Assembly (NCBI GenBank): GCA_964464435.1
Contig: CAYXGE010000017.1
Coordinates: forward strand, 1-27,447
From: CAYXGE01 sp964464435
GTDB taxonomy: Bacteria; Pseudomonadota; Gammaproteobacteria; Burkholderiales; Methylophilaceae
Direction: 5' to 3'
DNA: 27,447 nt
The position numbers and the translations under genes were made by a program. Below are positions 15,401 to 21,979 of this stretch, one piece after another. Position 1 is the first letter of the stretch. Every line of letters begins with the position of its first letter. The notes under the pieces are model-generated. The model saw only the letters and a program-made list of their open reading frames with translations. It was not told the DNA's origin and made no database searches.

Positions 15401-17138
15401 ATGGTGGATTAGTTTCATCCACGCCGAGCAAATTAGGTTTAGGCCCAATAAAGGTGACCAAAGACATCACTAATTCTTCTCGAATCGGGTCAATCGGTGG
15501 GTTGGTCACTTGGGCAAATAATTGCTTAAAGTAGTGATAAAAGGGTTTTGCCTTGTGTGAAAGCACAGTGAGGGCGCTATCATTACCCATAGAGCCAACG
15601 GCTTCTTCGCCGCTTGTTGCCATCGGCAACATTAAGAATTTAAGGTCTTCTTGTGAATAACCAAACGCTTGTTGTGCGTCTAGTAATGAGGCGTTGATAC
15701 TAAGTTTGGTATCAATTTTTGGCAAATCACTCAAGTGTGTACGTGATTTAGCAATCCAATCACGATATGGTTTGGCCTTTGAAAGGCTATCTTTAAGCTC
15801 TTCATTATCAATAATGCGACCTTGTTCCATATCAATGAGGAACATTTTGCCAGGCTGTAAGCGCCATTTTTTGACAATATTTTCTTGTGGGAATGTTAGC
15901 ACGCCCATTTCTGAGGCCATTAACACATGGTCATCATCTGTAATGAGGTAACGTGCTGGGCGCAAGCCATTACGGTCTAAGGTTGCGCCTATCATTTTGC
16001 CATCTGTAAAGGCAACTGCGGCTGGGCCATCCCATGGTTCCATTAGCGCTGCGTGATATTCATAAAACGCTTTGCGGTCTTCACTCATCAAATTATTGCT
16101 AGACCATGCTTCAGGAATCAACATCATCATCGCGTGAGGTAAAGAGTAACCACCTGCTACTAAGAGCTCTAGCGCATTATCAAAACAAGCAGAGTCAGAC
16201 TGATTTTCATTAATAAGAGGCCAAAGTTTTTCTAAGTCCTCACCTAATAGGTTTGAACGCATGGCTTCATGACGGGCTGCCATCCAGTTGACGTTACCAC
16301 GTACAGTGTTGATTTCACCATTATGCGCAATCATACGGAAAGGATGTGCTAAATCCCATTGCGGGAATGTATTCGTTGAGAAACGTTGATGCACCAAAGC
16401 CAAGGCAGAAACAAAGGTTTCATCTTGTAAGTCTTTGTAGTAAGTGCCCACTTGATTGGCAAGCAACATGCCTTTGTAAACCAAAGTGCGCGATGACAAT
16501 GAGGGAATATAGAACTGCTCAGTATCATCCAGTTTTAGGGCGCGCACAGCATGTTCTACACGTTTGCGAATCACAAATAATTTGCGTTCAAAGTAATCGG
16601 TAGTGGTATTGACGCCGCGTGCAACAAATACTTGGCGCATATTTGGCTCAATGGCTTTTGCTGCGACTGCTAAATCAGAATTGTCACGCGGTACGTCACG
16701 CCAGCCTAAAATGCTTTGGCCTTCTTCATGCACAATGCGGGCAATAATCGCTTCGCATGCAATTCGACCATTTTCTGATTGCGGCAAAAACACCATACCA
16801 CAAGCGTAATCACCCAACGCAGGCAAAGTAATGTTGAGCTTTGCGGCTTCTTTACGTAAAAAAGCATCTGGTAATTGCACCAACATACCTGCACCATCGC
16901 CCAATTTTGGGTCATAACCTGTTGCGCCACGGTGCGTAAGGTTATCTAAAATGGTTAAGCCTTGTTGAATAATTTTATGGCTTTTTTTACCTTTAATATG
17001 TGCAATAAACCCTACACCACAAGCGTCATGCTCGTTGGCAGGGTTATACAAGCCTTGTTGTAATGGTGCGTTGTATAAGCCTTCTGTGGCTATTTGTTGC
17101 GCTGATAAATGCTCAACTGAATGTTCTTGCGTGCCCAA
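12465..17138 (-). CDS. gltB: Glutamate synthase [NADPH] large (alpha) subunit
   Basis: GltB hydrolyses glutamine in its amidotransferase domain and channels the ammonia to 2-oxoglutarate, giving two glutamates. The 1557-residue precursor has a 39-residue propeptide before the nucleophile C40 (EHDACGVGF), a class II glutamine amidotransferase domain (to about 440), a central domain, the FMN-binding synthase domain with GGKSNTGEGGED, a 3Fe-4S motif C-x5-C-x4-C (CIMMRKCHLNTC, about residue 1165), and the C-terminal glycine-rich beta-helix domain. The start is TTG at 17138: AGGGG (17151-17147) sits 8 bases upstream, there is an in-frame stop a little further up, and no Met precedes C40. It is the first gene of gltBD and has a good sigma-70 promoter candidate upstream. 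Confidence 0.97.
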   Translation of the reverse strand: MGTQEHSVEHLSAQQIATEGLYNAPLQQGLYNPANEHDACGVGFIAHIKGKKSHKIIQQGLTILDNLTHRGATGYDPKLGDGAGMLVQLPDAFLRKEAAKLNITLPALGDYACGMVFLPQSENGRIACEAIIARIVHEEGQSILGWRDVPRDNSDLAVAAKAIEPNMRQVFVARGVNTTTDYFERKLFVIRKRVEHAVRALKLDDTEQFYIPSLSSRTLVYKGMLLANQVGTYYKDLQDETFVSALALVHQRFSTNTFPQWDLAHPFRMIAHNGEINTVRGNVNWMAARHEAMRSNLLGEDLEKLWPLINENQSDSACFDNALELLVAGGYSLPHAMMMLIPEAWSSNNLMSEDRKAFYEYHAALMEPWDGPAAVAFTDGKMIGATLDRNGLRPARYLITDDDHVLMASEMGVLTFPQENIVKKWRLQPGKMFLIDMEQGRIIDNEELKDSLSKAKPYRDWIAKSRTHLSDLPKIDTKLSINASLLDAQQAFGYSQEDLKFLMLPMATSGEEAVGSMGNDSALTVLSHKAKPFYHYFKQLFAQVTNPPIDPIREELVMSLVTFIGPKPNLLGVDETNPPLRLEASQPVLMPYELAQLQQIDQHTQNRYRALTLDMTYPLSNGKAGMAAAIDALCNAAEKAVNDGFNLLILSDRNIAAQQMAIPALLATAAVHLHLVNAGLRTNTGLVVDTGSARETHHFALLAGYGAEAVCPWLAMETIASMGLTDSYEAQKKFVKAVGKGLYKVMSKMGISTYQSYCGAQIFEAIGLNDDFVNKYFIGTASNVGGIGLDEVAEEALRLHQAAFGHDPVLANALDAGGEYAFRVRGEEHMWTPDSIAKLQNATRTNSASTYKEYAKLINDQTKRHLTLRGLFEIKSIGAPVPLEEVEPAKEIVKRFATGAMSLGSISTEAHATLAIAMNRIGGKSNTGEGGEDALRFIPLKKDSTMAEVIGKSLIEVDIPLKAGDSMRSSIKQVASGRFGVTADYLANADQIQIKMAQGAKPGEGGQLPGHKVSGYIAKLRFSVPGVGLISPPPHHDIYSIEDLAQLIHDLKNANPKASISVKLVSETGVGTVAAGVAKAKADHIVIAGHDGGTGASPLSSVKHAGSPWEIGLAETQQTLVLNNLRGRVVVQVDGQMKTGRDVLIGALLGADEFGFATAPLVVEGCIMMRKCHLNTCPVGVATQDPELRKKFTGQPEHVVNYFFFVAEEVRELMAQMGIRKFNDLIGRSDLLDMRAGIDHWKAAGLDFSKIFYQPKVANNVSRYNTESQDHGIAKALDNKLIAEAKTALENGSKVVIETPITSMNRTAGTMLSNQVASRYGHAGLPDDTITVKLSGIAGQSFGAFLAHGITFELTGEGNDYVGKGLCGGKIIIRKPATFKAEAAENIIVGNTVMYGATTGESFFSGVAGERFCVRNSGASAVVEGVGNHGCEYMTGGTVVVLGQTGQNFAAGMSGGVAYVYDVDGMFAQRCNMSMVSLEKVEAANHVPAGSIMHLGVPDEVTLLALISKHVNYTGSERAKELLANWETARTKFVKVMPNEYKRALTEMAAAASKEAA

Positions 17139-17198
17139 ACTGTTTGCCCCTGTTAATGCTCTGTAAAATTAACATAAAATATTTTAGCGGAACCTTCA

Positions 17199-17227
17199 AT
17201 AATACCGTTAAATTCATGCGAGTTCAA
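17199..17227 (-). promoter_or_regulatory. Candidate sigma-70 promoter of gltBD
   Basis: Minus strand TTGAAC (17227-17222), a 17-bp spacer, and TATTAT (17204-17199), about 60 bp upstream of the TTG start of gltB within the 151-bp gap after hemL. Both hexamers are close to consensus with ideal spacing. I saw no clear sigma-54 GG-N10-GC element, so nitrogen control through NtrC is not supported here. Confidence 0.5.
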
Positions 17228-17289
17228 TCACATAGGTGCAAAAATTTAAGCTGGGAATATTTAAAGGTTGAGAATGTTTAAAGCAATCT

Positions 17290-18573
17290 TTAAGCCATTT
17301 TAGCAAATGCGCTTTTGGCAGCGTTAATCGTTGCGGTGATATCTGCCTCAGAATGAGCGGCCGAAACAAAGCCTGCCTCAAAAGCAGAAGGCCCTAAATA
17401 GATACCGCTATCTAGCATGCTATGAAAAAATTGATTAAACGCAGCCTTGTCTGTTTTCAACATATCGCTATATGAAGCTGGAATCTGTTGCGCAAAATAA
17501 AGCCCAAACATGCCGCCCACGTTTTGCGCGGTAAACATTACCCCCGCATCACTCGCTACTTTGACTAGACCATCCATAAGCTGTTTAGTTTTAGCAGTAA
17601 GCGTTTCATAAAAGCCTTCTGCTTGCACTAATTTAAGCGTAGTTAAGCCAGCGCTTACAGCAACTGGGTTGCCAGAAAGTGTACCCGCTTGGTATACCTT
17701 ACCTACAGGTGCTAAGCACTGCATAATATCTTTACGGCCACCAAATGCCCCCACTGGCAAGCCACCACCAATCACCTTGCCTAGCGTTGTCATATCAGGC
17801 GTGATGCCATACAAGGCTTGGGCACCGCCCAAAGCCACTCTAAAGCCTGTCATGACTTCATCAAAAATTAATACTGCACCGTGTTTAGTGCATAAGCTAC
17901 GCAGGGTTTGCAAAAACTCCATGGTGGGTACAATTAAATTCATATTGCCTACTACCGGCTCAATAATCACGCAGGCAATATCATCGCCAGAGGCTTTAAA
18001 CAAATCGTGCAATTGTTGTGTGTTGTTATATTCTAGTGTAAGTGTGTGAGCAGCCACACTCGCTGGAACACCACCAGAATCAGGCTCACCAAACGTCAGC
18101 AAGCCAGAGCCAGCCTTGACCAACAAGCCATCAGAATGGCCATGGTAGCAACCTTCAAACTTTACGATTTTGTCTCGCCCTGTAAAACCACGCGCCGTGC
18201 GAATGGCACTCATGGTGGCCTCGGTGCCACTACTATTTAAACGCACTTGCTCCATACTTGGCACAAGCTTATTAATCAGTTCTGCCATTTCTAACTCTAG
18301 CCCTGTTGGCGCGCCAAAAGAAAGGCTACGCGCGGCGGCTGTTTGCACCGCGGCAACCACCTCAGGGTGAGCATGCCCTAAAATCATCGGGCCCCAAGAG
18401 TTGATGTAGTCGATATATTCTTTGCCATCTACATCCCAAAGTTTTGAGCCTAAGCCTTTTTCAAAAAATACCGGTGTGCCGCCAACCGAGCGAAATGCCC
18501 GCACGGGTGAATTAACACCGCCAGGGATGAGTTGTTGTGATTTTTCAAAAAGTGATTGGTTACGTGATGTCAT
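17290..18573 (-). CDS. hemL: Glutamate-1-semialdehyde 2,1-aminomutase
   Basis: HemL is a PLP enzyme that converts glutamate-1-semialdehyde to 5-aminolevulinate, the last step of the C5 route into heme. I start at ATG 18573 (MTSRNQSLFEKSQQLIPGG), giving 427 residues (E. coli 426); a TTG five codons upstream extends the frame but a GAAG ribosome-binding site sits just before the ATG. Conserved elements: IPGGVNSPVRAF near the N-terminus, GTEATMSAIRTAR, CYHGHSDGLL, DEVMTGFR, and the PLP-binding Lys at about residue 266 (TTLGKVIGGGLP). It lies 83 bp downstream of thiD on the same strand, so the two may be cotranscribed, and 151 bp upstream of gltB. An aminomutase of this sort also fits the use of the C5 pathway in Betaproteobacteria. 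Confidence 0.97.
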   Translation of the reverse strand: MTSRNQSLFEKSQQLIPGGVNSPVRAFRSVGGTPVFFEKGLGSKLWDVDGKEYIDYINSWGPMILGHAHPEVVAAVQTAAARSLSFGAPTGLELEMAELINKLVPSMEQVRLNSSGTEATMSAIRTARGFTGRDKIVKFEGCYHGHSDGLLVKAGSGLLTFGEPDSGGVPASVAAHTLTLEYNNTQQLHDLFKASGDDIACVIIEPVVGNMNLIVPTMEFLQTLRSLCTKHGAVLIFDEVMTGFRVALGGAQALYGITPDMTTLGKVIGGGLPVGAFGGRKDIMQCLAPVGKVYQAGTLSGNPVAVSAGLTTLKLVQAEGFYETLTAKTKQLMDGLVKVASDAGVMFTAQNVGGMFGLYFAQQIPASYSDMLKTDKAAFNQFFHSMLDSGIYLGPSAFEAGFVSAAHSEADITATINAAKSAFAKMA

Positions 18574-18656
18574 GGTAAAAATCTTCAAATGATATTTAAT
18601 GATGTTACTTAATCTGTGAAGCTAAATTTTAAAATGTTTAGATTTTTCTGCGTATC

Positions 18657-19496
18657 TTATGCGCTTGATTTTGGCTCATCATCTTCATCGCGCGCCCAAA
18701 ACATGCGGTCGGGTATGAGTTGCCCCATGCCTGGTCTAAAGCCGTTTTTAAGGGTTTGCCAAGTATATTCTTGCGCTTCTGTAATGGCCTCTTCCATGGT
18801 GAGCCCATGTGCTAAACAAGCCGCAATGGCTGAGGTGAGGGTGCATCCTGCACCGTGATAACTGCCAGATAGGCGCTCCCAGTGGTAGGCCTTTTTGAGC
18901 GCCTTTTCACCATAAATGGTATTAATCACTTCGTTAGTGCGTTCGTGTGTGCCGGTAATCATCACAAACTCTGGCCCCATTTGTAGCAAGCGTTCAGCAC
19001 AGTCATCTAAAGAAGCAGTTTCTGATTCATCGCTGTCATCATCAAAATAGGCAAAGCGACGCGCCTCTATGCTGTTGGGCGTGATAAGCGTAGCCTGAGG
19101 GAAAAGCAGGTCTATCATGGCTTCTTGCATTTCTTCATTGGCGAGTTCATCGCCGCGACCTGAAGATAAAATGGGGTCTATGAGCAGCGGTACATCTGGG
19201 TAATCGGCCATAATTTCTGCAATGACCGCTACATTTTCGACAGAGCCGAGCATGCCAATTTTAAAAGCGGCCACTTGCACATCTTCTAAAATAGTACGTG
19301 CTTGCTCATTTACCCAATCAGAATCAAACACCATGATGTTTTCAACGCCAACGGTATCTTGCGCGGTAATGGCGGTAACCACAGACAATGGAAAACAACC
19401 AATGCTTGCAAAGGTTAAAATGTCAGCTTGTAAGCCTGCGCCACTGCTTGGGTCGGTAGCGGCAAAAGTAAGCACGGCGGGAGGTGAAAGATTCAT
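18657..19496 (-). CDS. thiD: Hydroxymethylpyrimidine/phosphomethylpyrimidine kinase
   Basis: ThiD phosphorylates HMP and then HMP-phosphate to HMP-PP, the pyrimidine half of thiamine. The 279-residue protein has a ribokinase-like fold: ATDPSSGAGLQADI at 13-26 for substrate binding, TAITAQDTVGV, FKIGMLGS at 78-85, LIDPILSSGRG, ITPNSIEA at 138-145, and the anion-hole/catalytic segment HGAGCTLTSAIAA with C218. An acidic insertion (DDDSDESET, about 152-160) and a charged tail (ARDEDDEPKSSA) are unusual compared with the E. coli enzyme. The start at 19496 has a weak ribosome-binding site. It diverges from the rubredoxin gene. No TPP riboswitch is visible upstream, so control by thiamine at this locus is not apparent. 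Confidence 0.93.
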   Translation of the reverse strand: MNLSPPAVLTFAATDPSSGAGLQADILTFASIGCFPLSVVTAITAQDTVGVENIMVFDSDWVNEQARTILEDVQVAAFKIGMLGSVENVAVIAEIMADYPDVPLLIDPILSSGRGDELANEEMQEAMIDLLFPQATLITPNSIEARRFAYFDDDSDESETASLDDCAERLLQMGPEFVMITGTHERTNEVINTIYGEKALKKAYHWERLSGSYHGAGCTLTSAIAACLAHGLTMEEAITEAQEYTWQTLKNGFRPGMGQLIPDRMFWARDEDDEPKSSA

Positions 19497-19635
19497 AAAG
19501 GGTCAGTAATCGAAGCTAATAAAAAGTACGTGCTTTTGTTAAGGTATTGTTGCTAATATGCTATTTTAGCCTAATTTAGGGCTTAATTCATTTTTTACCT
19601 CCAACGGTTTTTTTAATTTTATGAAAGGGCAATCA

Positions 19636-19800
19636 ATGAAAACTTGGATGTGTACAGTATGTGGTTGGATATACGAAGAAGAAAAAGGTTGCCCAGAAGA
19701 GGGCTTGGCAGCGGGTACACGCTGGGAAGATGTGCCAGAAGATTGGCGTTGCCCAGATTGTGGTGTAGGTAAATCTGACTTTGAAATGATTGAAGTTTAA
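19636..19800 (+). CDS. Rubredoxin
   Basis: A 54-residue one-iron electron carrier beginning MKTWMCTVCGWIYEEEKG. Two CxxC knuckles, C6-x2-C9 (CTVCG) and C39-x2-C42 (CPDCG), ligate Fe(Cys)4; the core aromatic set W4, Y13, W30 and W37 is present and the PEEG...DVPEDWRCP segment is characteristic. I prefer ATG 19636 over the in-frame ATG at 19621, because AAAGGG falls between them at the right distance for 19636. It diverges from thiD over about 140 bp; I recall rubredoxin beside thiD and hemL in other betaproteobacteria, although the reason is unknown. The redox partner is not encoded here. Likely cytosolic, possibly serving oxidative stress or oxygenase electron supply. Confidence 0.95.
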   Translation: MKTWMCTVCGWIYEEEKGCPEEGLAAGTRWEDVPEDWRCPDCGVGKSDFEMIEV

Positions 19801-19840
19801 CTTGATTTAATGATTGTAAAATAATCAAAAGGTGGCTCAA

Positions 19841-20611
19841 ATGTATGAGATGAATAGTATTTATATTGCACTCATGCTACTTGTTACGATGGGGATTGCC
19901 ATTGAAGTTGGCTATAGACAAGGGCTAAAAAGAAATTCAAAAGCGACATCTGCTACAAAGTCACATGTAGATGCTATTCAATCGTCAATTTTAGGCTTAT
20001 TGGCGCTACTACTAGGTTTTACGTTTTCTTTATCCTTAGAAAGGTTTGATAGCAGAAGCCAAGCGGTGGTGAATGAGGCCAATGCTATTGGTACCGCATA
20101 TTTAAGGGCGCAACTTTTGCCAAGTGAGTTAATACAAGAGGCTAGCAAACAACTAAAACAATATGTTGACTTACGTGTGCAAGAAAGTGCCATTTCTTTG
20201 GCTGAACCCAAGCCAAGACAACAATTGCTAGCTAAAACAGTTGCTACACAAAATACTTTATGGAATATAGCGATAAAAGCCAGTGAAGTTGACCCTAACC
20301 CTGTTAAAACAGGTCTCTTTATCCAAGCACTTAATGAAGTTTTTGATAGTTTTTCTTCACGTAATGCCAATTTAGATCGTCATGTGCCAGAAGAAGTATT
20401 AACTTTGCTTTACATTACTTTTCTAATTGCAGGTGCCATTATTGGTTATGCTTCTGGCTATGCTAAGCATCGACCATCTTTAGTGAGTTATATGATGGTG
20501 ATGTTAATTGTTGTGTTGGTATACCTCATTTTGGATTTAGACAAGCCGCGTCGAGGTTGGATAGAAGTAAGCCAAGCGCCTCTAATTTCTCTGCAAACAT
20601 CACTTGAATAA
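19841..20611 (+). CDS. DUF4239-like (bestrophin-like) membrane protein
   Basis: A 256-residue inner-membrane protein with four predicted helices: one near the N-terminus (about 6-24), a second in SSILGLLALLLGFTFSLSLERF (about 48-68), then a soluble, mostly helical stretch of about 110 residues, and two more helices near the C-terminus (about 185-207 and 212-233). The segment LLLGFTFSLSLERFD followed by VVNEANAIGTAYLRAQLLP is typical of DUF4239, a family remotely linked to bestrophin channels; transport function is unproven. I start at ATG 19841 because AAGGTGG lies six bases upstream; a GTG at 19832 is also in frame. It follows rubredoxin by 40 bp and could be cotranscribed. Its stop codon directly abuts the convergent tRNA-Gly gene. 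Confidence 0.8.
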   Translation: MYEMNSIYIALMLLVTMGIAIEVGYRQGLKRNSKATSATKSHVDAIQSSILGLLALLLGFTFSLSLERFDSRSQAVVNEANAIGTAYLRAQLLPSELIQEASKQLKQYVDLRVQESAISLAEPKPRQQLLAKTVATQNTLWNIAIKASEVDPNPVKTGLFIQALNEVFDSFSSRNANLDRHVPEEVLTLLYITFLIAGAIIGYASGYAKHRPSLVSYMMVMLIVVLVYLILDLDKPRRGWIEVSQAPLISLQTSLE

Positions 20612-20685
20612 TGGAGCGGGTGACGGGAATCGAACCCGCGTATCGAGCTTGGGAAGCTAGCGTTCTACCATTGAACTACACCCGC
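20612..20685 (-). tRNA. tRNA-Gly(CCC)
   Basis: A 74-nt tRNA with encoded CCA. The 7-bp acceptor stem GCGGGTG/CACCCGC is perfect; the D stem is GTTC/GAAC; the anticodon loop is TTCCCAA, placing CCC at positions 34-36 to read GGG; the T arm carries GGTTCGATTCC with a G-U closing pair; the discriminator base is U. It closely resembles E. coli glyU. The anticodon stem CTAGC/GCTCG has one U28-C42 mismatch. It lies 19 nt downstream of the SDR gene on the same strand and touches the stop codon of the opposing membrane-protein gene. Confidence 0.96.
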
Positions 20686-20704
20686 AGTGCGCAGTATTGT
20701 TATT

Positions 20705-21391
20705 CTACCAAGGGATAATCTTGCCGTCATAGGCAATAAAGCGCCCAGAATTATCTAAATTTAGCTCGGCAATCACTTTTCTTAAGCCGGTTGCACTTTG
20801 CTCAGTGTTAATAAGCGCATTTGGCCCCCCCATGTCTGTTAATACCCAGCCCGGATGCAACACACAACAAGCAATCCCATAAGGTTTTAAATCAATACTT
20901 AGGGTTTTCATCACCATATTAGCTGCTGTTTTGCTGGTGCGGTAAAGGTAACTGCCACCACTGGTGTTATCATCAATGCTACCCATTTTACTGCTAAGCG
21001 TGACGATTTTTTTAAGTTGACCAGCAGCGATATTAACAAATAATGCTTCTGCCATTTTTAATGGCGCAATACTGTTGACATGAAACGCATGCAGCCATTC
21101 TTGCACATCAGTTTGTCCAAACACGCTATCTGGATAAGTGCCCGCGTTGTTAATTAATACATCAATTGGCGTGCCTTTTAATGCGCTAGCAAGGGTATTG
21201 ATTTGTGAAGCGTCAGTAACATCTAAAGTATGTAGTGTTAACTGCTTTGGATATTGTTTAGCCAGTTTGGTAAGTGCCGCATGATTAGCTTCACGGCTAC
21301 AAGCAATCACCTGCCAGCCATCGGCTAAATATTGGGTGGTAAGTGTTAAGCCTATGCCTCTATTGGCACCTGTGATTAATGTGGTATGCAC
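20705..21391 (-). CDS. Short-chain dehydrogenase/reductase, C-factor-like
   Basis: A 228-residue SDR oxidoreductase. The cofactor motif TGANRGIG is at 7-14, CSRE (31-34) follows the second strand, NNAG is at 81-84, catalytic Ser is at 133 or 134 (TLSSKMGS), and Y150-x3-K154 forms the active site (YRTSK). The PGWVLTDMGG segment follows. The pattern resembles the CsgA/C-factor and sniffer-like carbonyl reductase group, whose substrates are seldom known. The start is GTG at 21391, preceded five bases away by a perfect AAGGAG. The gene precedes tRNA-Gly by 19 nt on the same strand and diverges from apaG over 185 bp. Confidence 0.88.
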   Translation of the reverse strand: MHTTLITGANRGIGLTLTTQYLADGWQVIACSREANHAALTKLAKQYPKQLTLHTLDVTDASQINTLASALKGTPIDVLINNAGTYPDSVFGQTDVQEWLHAFHVNSIAPLKMAEALFVNIAAGQLKKIVTLSSKMGSIDDNTSGGSYLYRTSKTAANMVMKTLSIDLKPYGIACCVLHPGWVLTDMGGPNALINTEQSATGLRKVIAELNLDNSGRFIAYDGKIIPW

Positions 21392-21455
21392 AAATACTCC
21401 TTAAGATTGTTATGCATAGTTTATGTGGCGAGTTTTAAAATAGCAAAGGTTTGGT

Positions 21456-21485
21456 TTGCCAATACTAAGCTTGCCCACGTAGAAT
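21456..21485 (+). promoter_or_regulatory. Candidate promoter for apaG-mltA
   Basis: TTGCCA (21456-21461), an 18-bp spacer, and TAGAAT (21480-21485), about 90 bp upstream of apaG in the divergent 185-bp gap. Found by eye; moderate consensus match only. Confidence 0.33.
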
Positions 21486-21576
21486 AGCGTATTACATGAA
21501 CGATAAGCAACGGATTTAACATGCTTTCAATAAGGCACAGTAGTTTATTCACCACGGGTTTAATAGGCTAAACAAG

Positions 21577-21960
21577 ATGACCACAGACAAACGATATGAA
21601 TTTGAAGTGATAGTAGATGCCGCCTTTGTGACGGATCAAACTGAAGGTGATGAACATCGCTATATTTTTTCATACACCGTTAAAATTGCCAATATTGGCA
21701 GTGTGCCAGCGCAATTAATTAGCCGTCATTGGTTAATTACCGATGCCACAAACACCGTACAAGAAGTGCGAGGATTAGGCGTAGTAGGTGAGCAACCGCT
21801 ACTTAAGCCGGGCGAGCAGTTTCAATATACGAGTGGTGCTGTGATTAATACGCCTGATGGCTTTATGGAAGGCACTTATCAAATTACAGCGGAAGATGGC
21901 ACACAATTTGATGTAAAAATTCCTCGATTTATTCTTAGCATGCCCCGTGTTATTCATTAA
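21577..21960 (+). CDS. apaG: ApaG protein
   Basis: A 127-residue single-domain protein with a fibronectin type III-like fold. It contains YIFSYTVKIANIG, LISRHWLITDA, the VRGLGVVGEQPLLKPGEQF stretch and YTSGAVINTPDGFMEGTY, all typical of ApaG. The family has been linked to cobalt resistance and magnesium efflux in Salmonella (CorD), and the domain also occurs in F-box proteins and polymerase-delta-interacting proteins; its molecular activity remains unsettled. E. coli apaG sits with ksgA and apaH, which are absent here. It is followed after 19 bp by mltA, so the two are likely an operon. Confidence 0.95.
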   Translation: MTTDKRYEFEVIVDAAFVTDQTEGDEHRYIFSYTVKIANIGSVPAQLISRHWLITDATNTVQEVRGLGVVGEQPLLKPGEQFQYTSGAVINTPDGFMEGTYQITAEDGTQFDVKIPRFILSMPRVIH

Positions 21961-21979
21961 TTTTCTTAGGTAGTGCATC

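Noticed and set aside
17112..17175. Possible 20-codon leader peptide overlapping the gltB start (ATG at 17175, minus strand)
   Set aside because: No Shine-Dalgarno precedes it, it has no regulatory codon run, and it overlaps gltB in another frame; likely chance.
17139..17289. Sigma-54/NtrC-type control of gltB
   Set aside because: I looked for a GG-N10-GC promoter core and found none; a sigma-70-like pair with 17-bp spacing is a better explanation.
19497..19620. Possible TPP riboswitch in front of thiD
   Set aside because: Neither the CUGAGA element nor the other conserved parts of the THI box are visible on the minus strand, and the leader is too short for a full aptamer plus expression platform.
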